Assembly: GCA_902464635.1 (NCBI GenBank)
Contig: CABQKC010000002.1
Span: 28,325-92,324, forward strand
Source: an uncultured Caryophanales bacterium
GTDB taxonomy: Bacteria > Bacillota_I > Bacilli_A > RFN20 > CAG-826
Direction: 5' to 3'
Length of the DNA stretch: 64,000 nt
Shown: positions 35,409 to 44,573 of the stretch, piece by piece
Position numbering within the stretch: the first letter of the stretch is position 1
How the letters are laid out: each line of letters opens with the position of its first letter
The notes under the pieces: model-generated
Database searches by the model: none
What the model was told of the DNA's origin: nothing
The model's input: the letters and a program-made list of their open reading frames with translations, nothing else
Made by a program: the position numbers and the translations under genes

Positions 35409-36502
35409 TCTCCTAAATATTCTTTATAGCATTCTTTTGTCAATTTGTTATCGGTTTGATATCCTTTGCTTTCTAAATAGATCTTATTTTCCTTTAATAC
35501 CTTAAGGAACCCTTTCTCATATGATTTCATGCATGCATCGATGAGTTTAGTTGAATCGTAGCCCCTAGAGGGTTCAATCTTATCAGAAGCGTAAATTATC
35601 TTATCGAAGCTATTCATGTCTTTCTTTCCAGTCGCATGGCATTTAATTGCCTCGATTATTTCTTCGTCCTGTATCATAAAATGTTCTTTGATTAAATATT
35701 CTGCGATGAATTGATGATAAGTCCATTCAGGATAATTAAGGTATTTCTTGTAATTCTTTTCCATTATAAGTCTAGCCTGATTAATCGGTATATCCTTACC
35801 GATATCATGCAACAAACCAGCTATATAATATTTCTCATGATTCGGTAATTTATTTTTAAGGGCAATCGAACAGGCTAGATTAGCCACGGAGATTGAATGA
35901 AGCAATCTATGTTCGGATTCCATTTCATCTAGTGTCTTAAAATAATATAATCGATGCCTTTCGATATAATTCCTTACTGAATAAGGTATATCAAGGCTTT
36001 GAAGCGATTTAATCTTTGATGAAGATACTTCTCCAGATTCATCAAACGGTAATCTTCTCATATTAAATCTAGACAATACATCATCATTAAATATGAATCC
36101 TGGGCGCGATACAAATATGATTTGGCACATGGACGCAATCTTGGATGCATCTTTCCATTTGTCGAATCTATTTGCCTCATCGGCTCCGATTAATAGATAT
36201 AGTTTCCTTTTTGGAAATTTAGATGCAAAATGAGTTACCGTGTCGATTGTATAATTGACCTCGGCTTCTGAATTCATTTCAAATAAAGAAATATCAAATG
36301 AGGGTGATCCATCGCTAGCTAAAGCTAATCGAAGCATGTTGAGCCTATCCTTGCTTGATGCACTTGGTGATTTCCATCTTGGGGATGGAGCCGGAATAAA
36401 AACAACATCAGAATTGAAATAAAGCGAGGCGGCACGTGCTATGCGTAAGTGACCATTATGTATCGGATCGAATGATCCTCCGTATAGAATTAATGAATCC
36501 AT
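35405..36502 (-). CDS. nadD: NadD-YqeK fusion: nicotinate-nucleotide adenylyltransferase plus HD-domain hydrolase
   Basis: 365 residues. Residues 1 to about 190 are NadD (GGSFDPIHNGHLRIA nucleotidyltransferase motif, LLIGADEANRFDKWKD, SSSKIKSL), which makes deamido-NAD. From about 195 an HD phosphohydrolase of the YqeK type follows (HRLLHSISVANLA, GLLHDIGKDIP, IKCHATGKKDM), a family known to cleave diadenosine tetraphosphate. The two are neighbouring genes in Bacillus and fused here, as in several mollicute-related lineages. It lies two bases after yhbY. Confidence 0.93.
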   Translation of the reverse strand: MDSLILYGGSFDPIHNGHLRIARAASLYFNSDVVFIPAPSPRWKSPSASSKDRLNMLRLALASDGSPSFDISLFEMNSEAEVNYTIDTVTHFASKFPKRKLYLLIGADEANRFDKWKDASKIASMCQIIFVSRPGFIFNDDVLSRFNMRRLPFDESGEVSSSKIKSLQSLDIPYSVRNYIERHRLYYFKTLDEMESEHRLLHSISVANLACSIALKNKLPNHEKYYIAGLLHDIGKDIPINQARLIMEKNYKKYLNYPEWTYHQFIAEYLIKEHFMIQDEEIIEAIKCHATGKKDMNSFDKIIYASDKIEPSRGYDSTKLIDACMKSYEKGFLKVLKENKIYLESKGYQTDNKLTKECYKEYLGE

Positions 36503-36504
36503 AT

Positions 36505-36795
36505 TTATTGAAGCGTAATACGTGGGTTCTTTTTGCTTTTCCTATAAATTAATATAACGCGACCAATTAATTGGACGATTTCGCAATTAAGTTCTTTCGA
36601 TAAAATATTACCGATTTCCTTTGTTTCAATTGAAGAGTTTTGAAGCAATCCAACCTTTATTAATTCATGAGCTTCCAAGGCATCGTCTATTTGTTTTAAG
36701 AAGGCTCGGTCAACATCACCTTTGCCAAATAGATAACGATGATCGATTGAATTGCCTAATGCTTTTAATTGTTGCTTTTGTTTTCCTGTTAACAT
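36505..36795 (-). CDS. yhbY: YhbY/CRM-domain RNA-binding protein
   Basis: 96 residues of the CRS1-YhbY family: LTGKQKQQLKALGNSI, the KGD loop (here LFGKGDVD) and LIKVGLLQNSS. It is associated with 50S ribosome assembly. It lies between yqeG and nadD, as in Bacillus, but the GTPase gene yqeH that usually sits there is absent. Confidence 0.92.
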   Translation of the reverse strand: MLTGKQKQQLKALGNSIDHRYLFGKGDVDRAFLKQIDDALEAHELIKVGLLQNSSIETKEIGNILSKELNCEIVQLIGRVILIYRKSKKNPRITLQ

Positions 36796-36808
36796 AATTA
36801 TCCCTTTC

Positions 36809-37327
36809 TTATTTAGATATTGGTTTCAATAAGCCTTTATTCTTTAGTTTCTTTCTAATTGGCTTATCAAACATTCGATTGAATTTAGTCCATATCGGTT
36901 CTTTTTTATGAAGAGGCTCGGTCAATATTGATTTAATGCCAGCCTTATTCGCACAAAGTATATCAGTTATTAATTGATCACCTATGAAAATGCATTCATT
37001 TTTATTTATATTGGATTTTTTCAAGGCTTTTAGTAATCTGGATACGAAAGGTTTTCTTAAGGAATGGAAATAAGAAACTCCAAGAAGATTAGCAAAATGG
37101 GAAACTCTCTTTCCTTTGTTATTCGAACAAATAAGTAAAGAAATACCGATTTTGTCCAAATTAGATTTGAATTCCTTGGCCTTTTCAGAAGGTTCTTTTT
37201 GGACATATGGAACAATCGTATTGTCCAAATCTATTAAGATAGTCTTCACGCCGAGTGAGACTAAAACATCTAAATCAATTTCATAGATACTTTTAGAATA
37301 ACCTGTCGGAATAAAGTTTTTATTCAT
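36809..37327 (-). CDS. yqeG: YqeG-family HAD IIIA phosphatase
   Basis: 172 residues. HAD motif 1 is ILIDLDNTIVPY (Asp nucleophile), motif 2 is LLICSNNKG, motif 3 lies near KAL-KKSN, and motif 4 is IGDQLITDI. The family includes phosphatidylglycerophosphatases (yeast Gep4), so a lipid role is possible. It begins the yqeG-yhbY-nadD/yqeK-rsfS operon. No RBS precedes the ATG; TATTAA lies 6 bases upstream. Confidence 0.88.
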   Translation of the reverse strand: MNKNFIPTGYSKSIYEIDLDVLVSLGVKTILIDLDNTIVPYVQKEPSEKAKEFKSNLDKIGISLLICSNNKGKRVSHFANLLGVSYFHSLRKPFVSRLLKALKKSNINKNECIFIGDQLITDILCANKAGIKSILTEPLHKKEPIWTKFNRMFDKPIRKKLKNKGLLKPISK

Positions 37328-37429
37328 AATTTTTTAATAGTTCGGACTTTTACCAATTTATTGAGATTTCATCGAATGTTTTACTATACTTAATTAATAC
37401 TATAAATCTACTAATTATCTACCTTTATA

Positions 37430-40042
37430 TTAGAAATCATTATCATCGAATATCGATATTTGTTCGAATTTTTCTTCGATGTCATCGTCACGTTTTATCT
37501 TTGGAGCAGTTTCTTCTTCGACTGGTTCGACAGTTTCGATAACTGGAGGTTCATAGGCTTTGGTATCATTAGTAACAATATCCGATCCAAATAAAGATAC
37601 ATATTGTATTGTCTTATTGCCTGGAATCTTATTTTCTACCTTGGCTACTTTATCCATTGGGGTAAGGAAGAAATCTTCATACGTTATATCAAAATAGCTT
37701 CCATCATCAAGAGTAGTCTTAATCGTATACGGGGCAACTTTATCCCCTACCTTGTCGGCAAAGACTAGATTATGTGGTTCTTTCTTGAATGATTTGAATA
37801 TGGTTGTAGCCTTTGAAAGCCTATTAGAGAGTTCAACATTTGAACTTGCTAATACTCTAGTGACACCTAAATCAGTCAAAAGCATTACCTTGCCGTTTTC
37901 TTCTGGATCAAAAGGAATAAGTGCTACAACTGGCGAGGCTTTAAATGAAGCAGCTTTGATGCCACTAGAGCCATTGGAAGTTAAAGATATCTCGTTCTCG
38001 TTATAGAAAACACCTAATCCGGATTCGGAAAGTAACAATAAGTTGGAATTCCCGCTTGTAACGCAAACTGAAGTAACTTCATCATCGCCTAATAATCTCA
38101 TGCATCTAATGGGTTTAGACATCCTAGTAACAGGGAATAAAGACAATTTAGTACGCTTAATTTGCCCTTTTCTAGAAACTGTAGCGATATTTATGTCTTC
38201 CCTAAATTTCCTAACGGCAATGACTTTTACAATCCTATCATCAGGAGATAAGGAAACGGCATAATTAAGGTGAATACCTTCATCAAGCCATTTTGATATC
38301 TTTACCATGTGGATAGGAAGATAGATATAACATCCATTATTAGTAAATAAAAGCAAGTTGTCTGTAGTTAGGCAACAAGAGGCAAATACGAGGGTATCGC
38401 CACTTTTCATACCAGGATAAGCGCCATTATGCCCATTAGATCCTTTATAGGATGCCAAGGAGCATCTTTTGATGTAGCCATCTCTAGTAACAGTAACCAT
38501 GACTTCTTCTTTGGCGATCAAGTCTTTGGCGTTTACTTGTCTTAAATCAGGATCTTCTTCTTCGATTGAAGTCCTTCTTTCATCGCTATAAATTTTAGAA
38601 ATACGCTTCAAATCAGTGCTTATGGCCTTGTCTAATTTATCTTGGTCAGATAAAAGTTCTTCATAAGAAGCGATATCAGCCTCTACTTTTACCTTTTCGT
38701 TCATCAAGACATCAATATCGGTATGGCTTAATTTATATAAAGGCATCATAACGATAGCTTCGCTTTGGTCTGGAAGGAACCCGAACTTGTTTTCCAAATT
38801 GATTTTGGAATCAGCCTTATCCTTACTAGCCCTAATGACAGCAATTACTTCATTTATAATCGAAGCAGCCTTGATTAATCCATTTATGATAGAGAGCCTG
38901 GCCTTGCATTTGTTTAGGTCAAACTTGGTCTTTCTAGTCCATATTTCCTTTTGGTGATCAATATAGGTATCGCAATAGGAAAGCAAATTCAAAGTCTGTG
39001 GACGACCATTAACAATGGCCATCATATTGGCACTATAAGATGAACGTAACTGCGTTTTTCCTAATAAATATGCCAAAATTGCTTCAGCCTTAAAGCCTTT
39101 TTTGATATCGATAGCGATTCTGAGTCCCTCTTTATCGGATTCGTCCCTGACTTCATCAATTCCATCTATGGCCTTATCATGCCTAATCTTATCAATGGAG
39201 AAAACAAGGTTCTTCTTAACAACTCCGTAAGGGATTTCGGTAACAATGATTTGGGTAGTCCCGTCTTTTTCTTCTTCTATAGAATATTTAGAGACTACAT
39301 CAATCCTGCCTTTCCCAGTTAGATAGATATCCAATAGGCCTTGCGATTTATATATTGTTCCGCCGGTTGGGAAATCTGGTCCAGGGACAAATTTCATTAA
39401 AGTCTCAATTGGACAATTTGGATGAGCAAGTCTATAACAAACAGCATCAATAATCTCCCCAAGATTGTGTGGAGGGATTTCAGTCGCCATACCAACGGCA
39501 ATGCCACTAGCGCCATTTACTAATAAGTTCGGAAAATGGGCTGGCAAGACTGTTGGCTCTAGCAGCGTATCGTCAAAATTAAGCATCATGTCGCAGGAAT
39601 TCTTGTCTAAGTCTCTTATTAATTCCTGACTGACCGCTGATAATCTAGCTTCAGTATACCTATATGCAGCAGCTCCATCGCCATCCATGGAACCATTATT
39701 TCCCTGGAAGTCTATTAACGGGAGTCTAACTCTCCATGGTTGCGACATCCTGACAAGGGCATCATAAATAGAAAAGTCTCCATGAGGATGGAATTTACCC
39801 ATGACTTCACCGACGATATGGGCACATTTCTTTGTAGGTTTGTCTATTGTATTGCCAGTATTGTACATAGCAAAAATGATGCGACGCTGAACTGGCTTTA
39901 AGCCATCTCTAGCATCAGGGATAGCTCTATCTTGGATTACATCTTTAGCATATATATCGAATCTTTCCCCCATGAGTTCATCCATGGCGGAAGCGATGAT
40001 ATTTTCCTCTATCGGGGCTATGACTTGTTTTTTCTTGCTCAT
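37430..40042 (-). CDS. parC: DNA topoisomerase IV subunit A
   Basis: 870 residues. With ParE it decatenates sister chromosomes. The catalytic pair is Arg128-Tyr129 (AAYRYTEARLS); the winged-helix HPHGD motif is at 85-89 and the C-terminal beta-pinwheel is ParC-like (VTVTRDGYIKRCSLASYKGS). No GyrA box (QRRGG-type) is present, favouring ParC over GyrA. At the position of Ser80 in E. coli ParC it has Phe (residue 90, codon 39773-39775), a residue linked to quinolone resistance in other species. It overlaps parE by 4 bases. Confidence 0.94.
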   Translation of the reverse strand: MSKKKQVIAPIEENIIASAMDELMGERFDIYAKDVIQDRAIPDARDGLKPVQRRIIFAMYNTGNTIDKPTKKCAHIVGEVMGKFHPHGDFSIYDALVRMSQPWRVRLPLIDFQGNNGSMDGDGAAAYRYTEARLSAVSQELIRDLDKNSCDMMLNFDDTLLEPTVLPAHFPNLLVNGASGIAVGMATEIPPHNLGEIIDAVCYRLAHPNCPIETLMKFVPGPDFPTGGTIYKSQGLLDIYLTGKGRIDVVSKYSIEEEKDGTTQIIVTEIPYGVVKKNLVFSIDKIRHDKAIDGIDEVRDESDKEGLRIAIDIKKGFKAEAILAYLLGKTQLRSSYSANMMAIVNGRPQTLNLLSYCDTYIDHQKEIWTRKTKFDLNKCKARLSIINGLIKAASIINEVIAVIRASKDKADSKINLENKFGFLPDQSEAIVMMPLYKLSHTDIDVLMNEKVKVEADIASYEELLSDQDKLDKAISTDLKRISKIYSDERRTSIEEEDPDLRQVNAKDLIAKEEVMVTVTRDGYIKRCSLASYKGSNGHNGAYPGMKSGDTLVFASCCLTTDNLLLFTNNGCYIYLPIHMVKISKWLDEGIHLNYAVSLSPDDRIVKVIAVRKFREDINIATVSRKGQIKRTKLSLFPVTRMSKPIRCMRLLGDDEVTSVCVTSGNSNLLLLSESGLGVFYNENEISLTSNGSSGIKAASFKASPVVALIPFDPEENGKVMLLTDLGVTRVLASSNVELSNRLSKATTIFKSFKKEPHNLVFADKVGDKVAPYTIKTTLDDGSYFDITYEDFFLTPMDKVAKVENKIPGNKTIQYVSLFGSDIVTNDTKAYEPPVIETVEPVEEETAPKIKRDDDIEEKFEQISIFDDNDF

Positions 40043-41985
40043 TTGCCTATCTCCTCGATAAAGTTATCTTTTTCATTGAATTTAACGTTTTCTTCAATCC
40101 AGGTCCTTCTTTGGGAAGCATCGTTTCCCATCAAAACCGATATGCGTTTCTCTACTACTAGAGGATCATCAATCCTTACTCTTAGTAATTGCCTTGTGGC
40201 TTTGTTCATTGTAGTCGCGGCTAGCTGATCGGCATTCATTTCACCTAAACCTTTATAACGCTTGATGCCATAACCAGCACCAATCTTGTTTTTTGCCTCT
40301 TCTAAAGAGACATTATCCCAGGCGTAGATGAATTTCTTTGGATCAGATTTCTTATAAACCATATATAAAGGAGGACAAGCAATATAGACCATCCCGTTAG
40401 TTATAAGTGGCTTCATGTAATTATAGAAGAAAGTAAGTAAAAGAATTTGGATATGGGCACCATCGGTATCAGCATCGGTCATGATGATGATTTTTCCATA
40501 TCTAGAATCCTCAACATCGAAATCGGCACCGACTCCGGCTCCAATAGTTTGGATAATCGTGGAGAATTCGGTATTTTGAAGCATTCTTTCCATTGTTACG
40601 GAATCGGTATTCAATGGCTTTCCTCTTAATGGGAGAATTGCTTGGTGAAGTCTATCCCTGCCGCTTTTAGCACTGCCACCTGCAGAATCACCTTCGACGA
40701 TAAAAAGTTCGTTTTCTTTATAATCTTTAGATTGGGCAGAAGCTAATTTATCTGAAATTATGGCTTCTACAGACTTCTTTTTGCCACTTCTAGCACTTTC
40801 CTTGGCTTTTCTAGCGGCGTCTCTAGCTTGCTTAGAGGCTTGGCATTTATGGATTAAATCAATGGCAAATGTTTTATGCTCAGCTAGATAATGGATTAGA
40901 TTATCATAAGCGAATTCATTTACCATCTGTGAAGCTTCTGGAGTCCCTAGTTTCCCTTTTGTCTGTCCTTCATATTCAAGTTTATTTTCAGGAATCTTGA
41001 CCGAAATAATGGCAGTCAATCCTTCACGGATATCGATTCCATCGAGCTTTTGGTTTTCCTTTATGACTTCGTTTTGGATAGCCCAGTCATTAACAGCCCT
41101 AGTAATACCAGTCTTCAAGCCTGACTCGTGGGTGCCTCCATCGTGAGTCCTGACCGAGTTAGCATATGAATAGATATTTTCGTTATAGTCTTTGTTGCAC
41201 CAAACAAGGGCCATTTCCATCTTTATGTATGATGAATTGTCTTCAAAATCGATGATTTCACCGATTCTTTCTTTGTTTTGGGTTAATACTGATACGTATT
41301 CCCTTAAGCCATTTTCATAATAGAATTCATGGGATAAGCCGCTTCTTTCATCCTTTAGGAAGAAATGAACTTTCTTTAAAAGGAAAGCTTCTTCCTGGAG
41401 ATGGTTATAAATAGTATCCCACTTAAACTCAACAGTAGAGAAAATACGCTTGTCAGGCTTAAAACGTACTAAAGTACCGTGCTTTCTTGTGGTTCCTATT
41501 ATTTCTAGAGGAGTAACTAATTTACCTCCATCTTCAAAACGGAGGTGATATATATTGCCATCCCTAAATACAGTGATATCAATCCATTCGGACAAAGCAT
41601 TGGTTACTGTAGCACCAACGCCATGAAGACCAGCGGAAGTTGTATAAGATTTATTGGAGAACTTACCGCCAGAATGGAGAGTTGTATAAACTAATTGAAC
41701 AGCAGGGATTCCAGTTGCTTTATGGATGTCAACAGGAATGCCCCTACCTTCATCTTCTACCGATACAGAGCCATCTTTATGGATGGTTACGGATACTTTG
41801 TCACCGTATCCATTAACGGCTTCATCAACACCATTATCGACAATTTCCCAAATTAAATGATGCAAACCTTGAGAGTTTGTAGATCCTATGTACATTCCAG
41901 GGCGTTTCCTAACGCCTTCCATCTCTGATAAGAGCTCTATGTTTTGGGCTGTATATTTCTTTTCGGCTTGTTCGATATCTTGCAT
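40039..41985 (-). CDS. parE: DNA topoisomerase IV subunit B
   Basis: A 648-residue GHKL ATPase subunit. GMYIGSTNSQGLHHLIWEIV with the Bergerat-fold Glu/Asn (EIVDNGVDEA), the G2 box SAGLHGVGATVTNAL, and the TOPRIM metal site (VEGDSAGGSAKSGRDR; TDADTDGAHI) are intact. The ParE-like wording (DNGVDEAVNGYG) and pairing with parC distinguish it from GyrB. A CATAAT hexamer lies 6 bases before the ATG and no RBS is seen. It is divergent from plsY, as in Bacillus. Confidence 0.94.
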   Translation of the reverse strand: MQDIEQAEKKYTAQNIELLSEMEGVRKRPGMYIGSTNSQGLHHLIWEIVDNGVDEAVNGYGDKVSVTIHKDGSVSVEDEGRGIPVDIHKATGIPAVQLVYTTLHSGGKFSNKSYTTSAGLHGVGATVTNALSEWIDITVFRDGNIYHLRFEDGGKLVTPLEIIGTTRKHGTLVRFKPDKRIFSTVEFKWDTIYNHLQEEAFLLKKVHFFLKDERSGLSHEFYYENGLREYVSVLTQNKERIGEIIDFEDNSSYIKMEMALVWCNKDYNENIYSYANSVRTHDGGTHESGLKTGITRAVNDWAIQNEVIKENQKLDGIDIREGLTAIISVKIPENKLEYEGQTKGKLGTPEASQMVNEFAYDNLIHYLAEHKTFAIDLIHKCQASKQARDAARKAKESARSGKKKSVEAIISDKLASAQSKDYKENELFIVEGDSAGGSAKSGRDRLHQAILPLRGKPLNTDSVTMERMLQNTEFSTIIQTIGAGVGADFDVEDSRYGKIIIMTDADTDGAHIQILLLTFFYNYMKPLITNGMVYIACPPLYMVYKKSDPKKFIYAWDNVSLEEAKNKIGAGYGIKRYKGLGEMNADQLAATTMNKATRQLLRVRIDDPLVVEKRISVLMGNDASQRRTWIEENVKFNEKDNFIEEIGK

Positions 41986-42084
41986 TGTAAAATTATGTCC
42001 GTCAAATGGGATAAACTAATTATAACGCATATTTTATTCAAAAATAAGTGCGAATACGGCATAATTTTAAAGAGGATTTAACTT

Positions 42085-42819
42085 ATGAATATTTACCTTG
42101 TTAATACATTAACATTGCTAGCTGCAATGGCAGTCGGTTACTTGCTTGGTTCAATACCTAATGGAGTCATTATTGGAAAGCTTTTTTTCAACAAGGATCC
42201 TAGAGATTATTATTCAAAGAATTCCGGAGGGACAAACTCTGGCAGGGTATTAGGCAAAAAAATGGGAGTATTGGTAACTATTCTTGATATGTTAAAAGCC
42301 ATAGCTGCCGTATTCTCCTTCTGGGCTTTTTTGCAGTTTTCTGGGTTGTTTGAGCAATATTATCTTTGGGGAAATTACTATGACGCTAGACCTTTAATAT
42401 ATTATTTAGCAGGATTGTTCGCAATTATCGGACATTGTTATCCAATATATATTCATTTTAAGGGAGGCAAAGCTGTTGCTTCTACTTTTGGAATCAATGG
42501 TTCTATCTCTCCGGTCTTATTTGCTCTAGATCTAACTTTCTTTCTATTCTTAAAGAAAAAGAAAATGGTTTCTTTATCCTCGATGTGCACTAGTGTCGTT
42601 GTTACCATTGGGGTTTATATCATTTCAATTATCTCTATCTGCACTGGATTTGATTCAAATATATTATCGTTCGCTTTTGGGTCAATCCAATTCCCAAAGA
42701 TTGGATTTGAACTTGCCATACTTGATACTTTCTTAACTATAATTATCATATATAGGCATAAGGCAAACATTGCTAGAATCAAAAGCGGAACCGAAAGCAA
42801 AGTTTCGTGGATAAAGTAG
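42085..42819 (+). CDS. plsY: Glycerol-3-phosphate acyltransferase PlsY
   Basis: A 244-residue membrane enzyme that moves the acyl group of acyl-phosphate to glycerol 3-phosphate, the first step of phospholipid synthesis. The motifs GYLLGSIPNGVIIGK, SGGTNSGRVLGKK and HCYPIYIHFKGGKAVA sit on membrane loops between about six or seven helices. It needs PlsX, which is not in this window. GAGG is about 9 bases before ATG 42085. The parE-plsY divergent pair is a Bacillota arrangement. Confidence 0.95.
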   Translation: MNIYLVNTLTLLAAMAVGYLLGSIPNGVIIGKLFFNKDPRDYYSKNSGGTNSGRVLGKKMGVLVTILDMLKAIAAVFSFWAFLQFSGLFEQYYLWGNYYDARPLIYYLAGLFAIIGHCYPIYIHFKGGKAVASTFGINGSISPVLFALDLTFFLFLKKKKMVSLSSMCTSVVVTIGVYIISIISICTGFDSNILSFAFGSIQFPKIGFELAILDTFLTIIIIYRHKANIARIKSGTESKVSWIK

Positions 42820-42986
42820 AAAATTAGTAGTTTTTTAGTTTTGTTCATCTAATTGTGGAAATATATTGTTAATAACTTTGAGTATAAAATTATTTCGATT
42901 AATACTGAGCTTTTCATTGACAATAAAAATACAGGTTTTTGACAAAATAATAAAAAGACCATTTTTCCAAAATAGAATTTAAGTAT

Positions 42987-43016
42987 AGAAAAAAGCAGCT
43001 TATTTCTAAGCCGCTT
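42987..43016 (-). terminator. Terminator of the efp-yneF unit
   Basis: On the - strand AAGCGGCTTA pairs with TAAGCTGCTT (one G-U pair) around a GAAA loop, then TTTTTT follows. The remaining sequence between plsY and this hairpin (42820-42986) is AT-rich with no gene I can support. Confidence 0.85.
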
Positions 43017-43032
43017 CACTACTTCTATTCAA

Positions 43033-43266
43033 TTAGAGGTTATTGTTTTTCTTCATTGAGTTCATGACCGCTCTAATGTTGGCTTCAGTTGGTTTCCTAC
43101 CCATTTGAAGGAACATAGCGCGAATCATTTTTTCATTGATTGGAGGGTTTTTCTCTAACTCTTTTTTAATAAGAGCCTTAGCTCCGAAGAAACCTCCGAC
43201 AAGTCCAATAATTAAAGCACCAATGACTAGTCCGAACCAGCCACCATCCCAGGACATTAATATCAT
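43033..43266 (-). CDS. YneF-family (UPF0154) small membrane protein
   Basis: 77 residues: one N-terminal membrane helix (GLVIGALIIGLVGGFFGAKA), then the conserved soluble part with NPPINEKMIRAMFLQMGRKP. The match to UPF0154/YneF is strong, but the function is unknown. It lies two bases after efp. A second ATG at 43257 is an equally possible start. Confidence 0.88.
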   Translation of the reverse strand: MILMSWDGGWFGLVIGALIIGLVGGFFGAKALIKKELEKNPPINEKMIRAMFLQMGRKPTEANIRAVMNSMKKNNNL

Positions 43267-43268
43267 TA

Positions 43269-43829
43269 TTAGGCCCTACCGTCGTATTTTCCGGTTGTAG
43301 TATCTACAGAGATCTTGTCGCCTTGGTTGATGAATAATGGAACACGGATTGTTATTCCGGTTTCTAGGACTGCGTCTTTAGAACCGCCATTGGAGATTGT
43401 ATCGCCTCTAACGCCTGGTTCGCATTCAGTAACGGTTAAGATTGCCTTTGCAGGAAGTTGGACACCTAATACTTCGTCATCATAAGAAATGATGGTAACT
43501 TCGCTATTTGGGGCAAGATATGGAATCTCGTTTTTCAAATTGGTCTTAGGAAGCTCGATTTGTTCGTATGTTTTTCCGTCCATGAAGCATAGGGTCTCGC
43601 CGGTATCATAAAGATATTGCATAATCTTCTTGTCGATATGAACATCTTCAACACCATAACCTGAGTTTCTTGCTAATTCGATAATGGCACCAGTACGGAT
43701 GTTCTTGACCTTAACCTTGGCAACCATCTTTCTCATAGCGGTTTTGTTTAAAAGAATGTCGAGGACTTGGTAAAGGTTTCCTTCATCGATGAAGTAGTTA
43801 CCAGGTCTTAATTCTGTAACGTTAATCAT
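43269..43829 (-). CDS. efp: Translation elongation factor P
   Basis: A 186-residue three-domain, tRNA-like factor that rescues ribosomes stalled at polyproline. The KOW-like N domain (ELRPGNYFIDEGNLYQV), the central OB fold and the C-terminal ETGITIRVPLFINQGDKI are typical. The tip loop, which normally reads PGKG with the modified Lys34, reads NKTAMRK here. By hand alignment Met32 sits at the Lys34 position. RBS AAGGAG precedes the ATG. Confidence 0.93.
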   Translation of the reverse strand: MINVTELRPGNYFIDEGNLYQVLDILLNKTAMRKMVAKVKVKNIRTGAIIELARNSGYGVEDVHIDKKIMQYLYDTGETLCFMDGKTYEQIELPKTNLKNEIPYLAPNSEVTIISYDDEVLGVQLPAKAILTVTECEPGVRGDTISNGGSKDAVLETGITIRVPLFINQGDKISVDTTTGKYDGRA

Positions 43830-43916
43830 TTAAGTATATACTCCTTCGCCTATAGTAAAAATGAGGCATAGGTATTTTATACCAAGTTTGTTTCCTTATA
43901 AACCCCATATTTATTT

Positions 43917-43936
43917 AAAAAGCCCAAAAATGGCTT
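43917..43936 (-). terminator. Terminator of the metallo-hydrolase gene
   Basis: On the - strand AAGCC pairs with GGCTT around a 7-base loop, followed by TTTTTAAAT. The stem overlaps the stop codon of the gene. Confidence 0.6.
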
Positions 43937-44570
43937 ATTTTCTTAGATACGGATTGAATTTTAGCTCGTTTTCTAGCTTTGTTATAGGACCATGTCCTGG
44001 GTAAACTATACATTCTTTGTCTAGTTGTCTAATTTTATTTAAAGACGAATCTAGCATCTCTTTTGCATTTCCTGGCAAGTCCATCCTGCCAATGCTTAAT
44101 TTGAACAAAGAATCCCCACTAATGAGTATTTTATCCTTTTTAAAGTAATAACAGATGCTTCCTAAAGTATGAAAAGGTGTTGCAATTACTTCAAATTCAA
44201 AATCCCCTACCTTGATTTCTCCTTCTTTTAAGCAATCTACCTTTATCCCTTGCTTTATTATTTCAATATTATCTAGATAGGATGTAAGGCTATATTTAGG
44301 ATCTTCAAGGCATCTATAGTCATCTTCATAAATGTAAATTGGAAATTTTTGGGGCAAAGAAAGCTCGTTTATACCTAAAATATGATCATAATGGCCATGA
44401 GTTAAAAATAATCCAAGGCAAGTATATTCGTGTTTTTCTAAATACTTTTCGATATAATCGTTTTTGTTATAACCTAAATCGAAAAGTATGCACTGCTTAG
44501 ATTCATTTACCAAACAATAAGTTGTCGCTAGATTTTGGTCTAGCGATAGCTCTATTACCTTAATAGGCAT
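43935..44570 (-). CDS. Metallo-beta-lactamase-fold hydrolase (glyoxalase II-like)
   Basis: 211 residues. Zn-binding THGHYDHILG, then HTLGSICYY, SGDSLFKLSIGRMDLPG and YPGHGP make a full MBL metal site of the glyoxalase II/hydroxyacylglutathione hydrolase-like group. The substrate is not known. The start at 44570 (MPIKVIELSL) fits the family; the TTG at 44594 would read through the rpmG terminator. There is no RBS, and the T-tract of the rpmG terminator runs up to the ATG. Confidence 0.8.
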   Translation of the reverse strand: MPIKVIELSLDQNLATTYCLVNESKQCILFDLGYNKNDYIEKYLEKHEYTCLGLFLTHGHYDHILGINELSLPQKFPIYIYEDDYRCLEDPKYSLTSYLDNIEIIKQGIKVDCLKEGEIKVGDFEFEVIATPFHTLGSICYYFKKDKILISGDSLFKLSIGRMDLPGNAKEMLDSSLNKIRQLDKECIVYPGHGPITKLENELKFNPYLRK

Positions 44571-44573
44571 GCA

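Noticed and set aside
42820..42986. Small RNA driven by one of two TTGACA boxes (42917, 42939)
   Set aside because: No -10 box lies 15-19 bases downstream of either, and no folded product is apparent.
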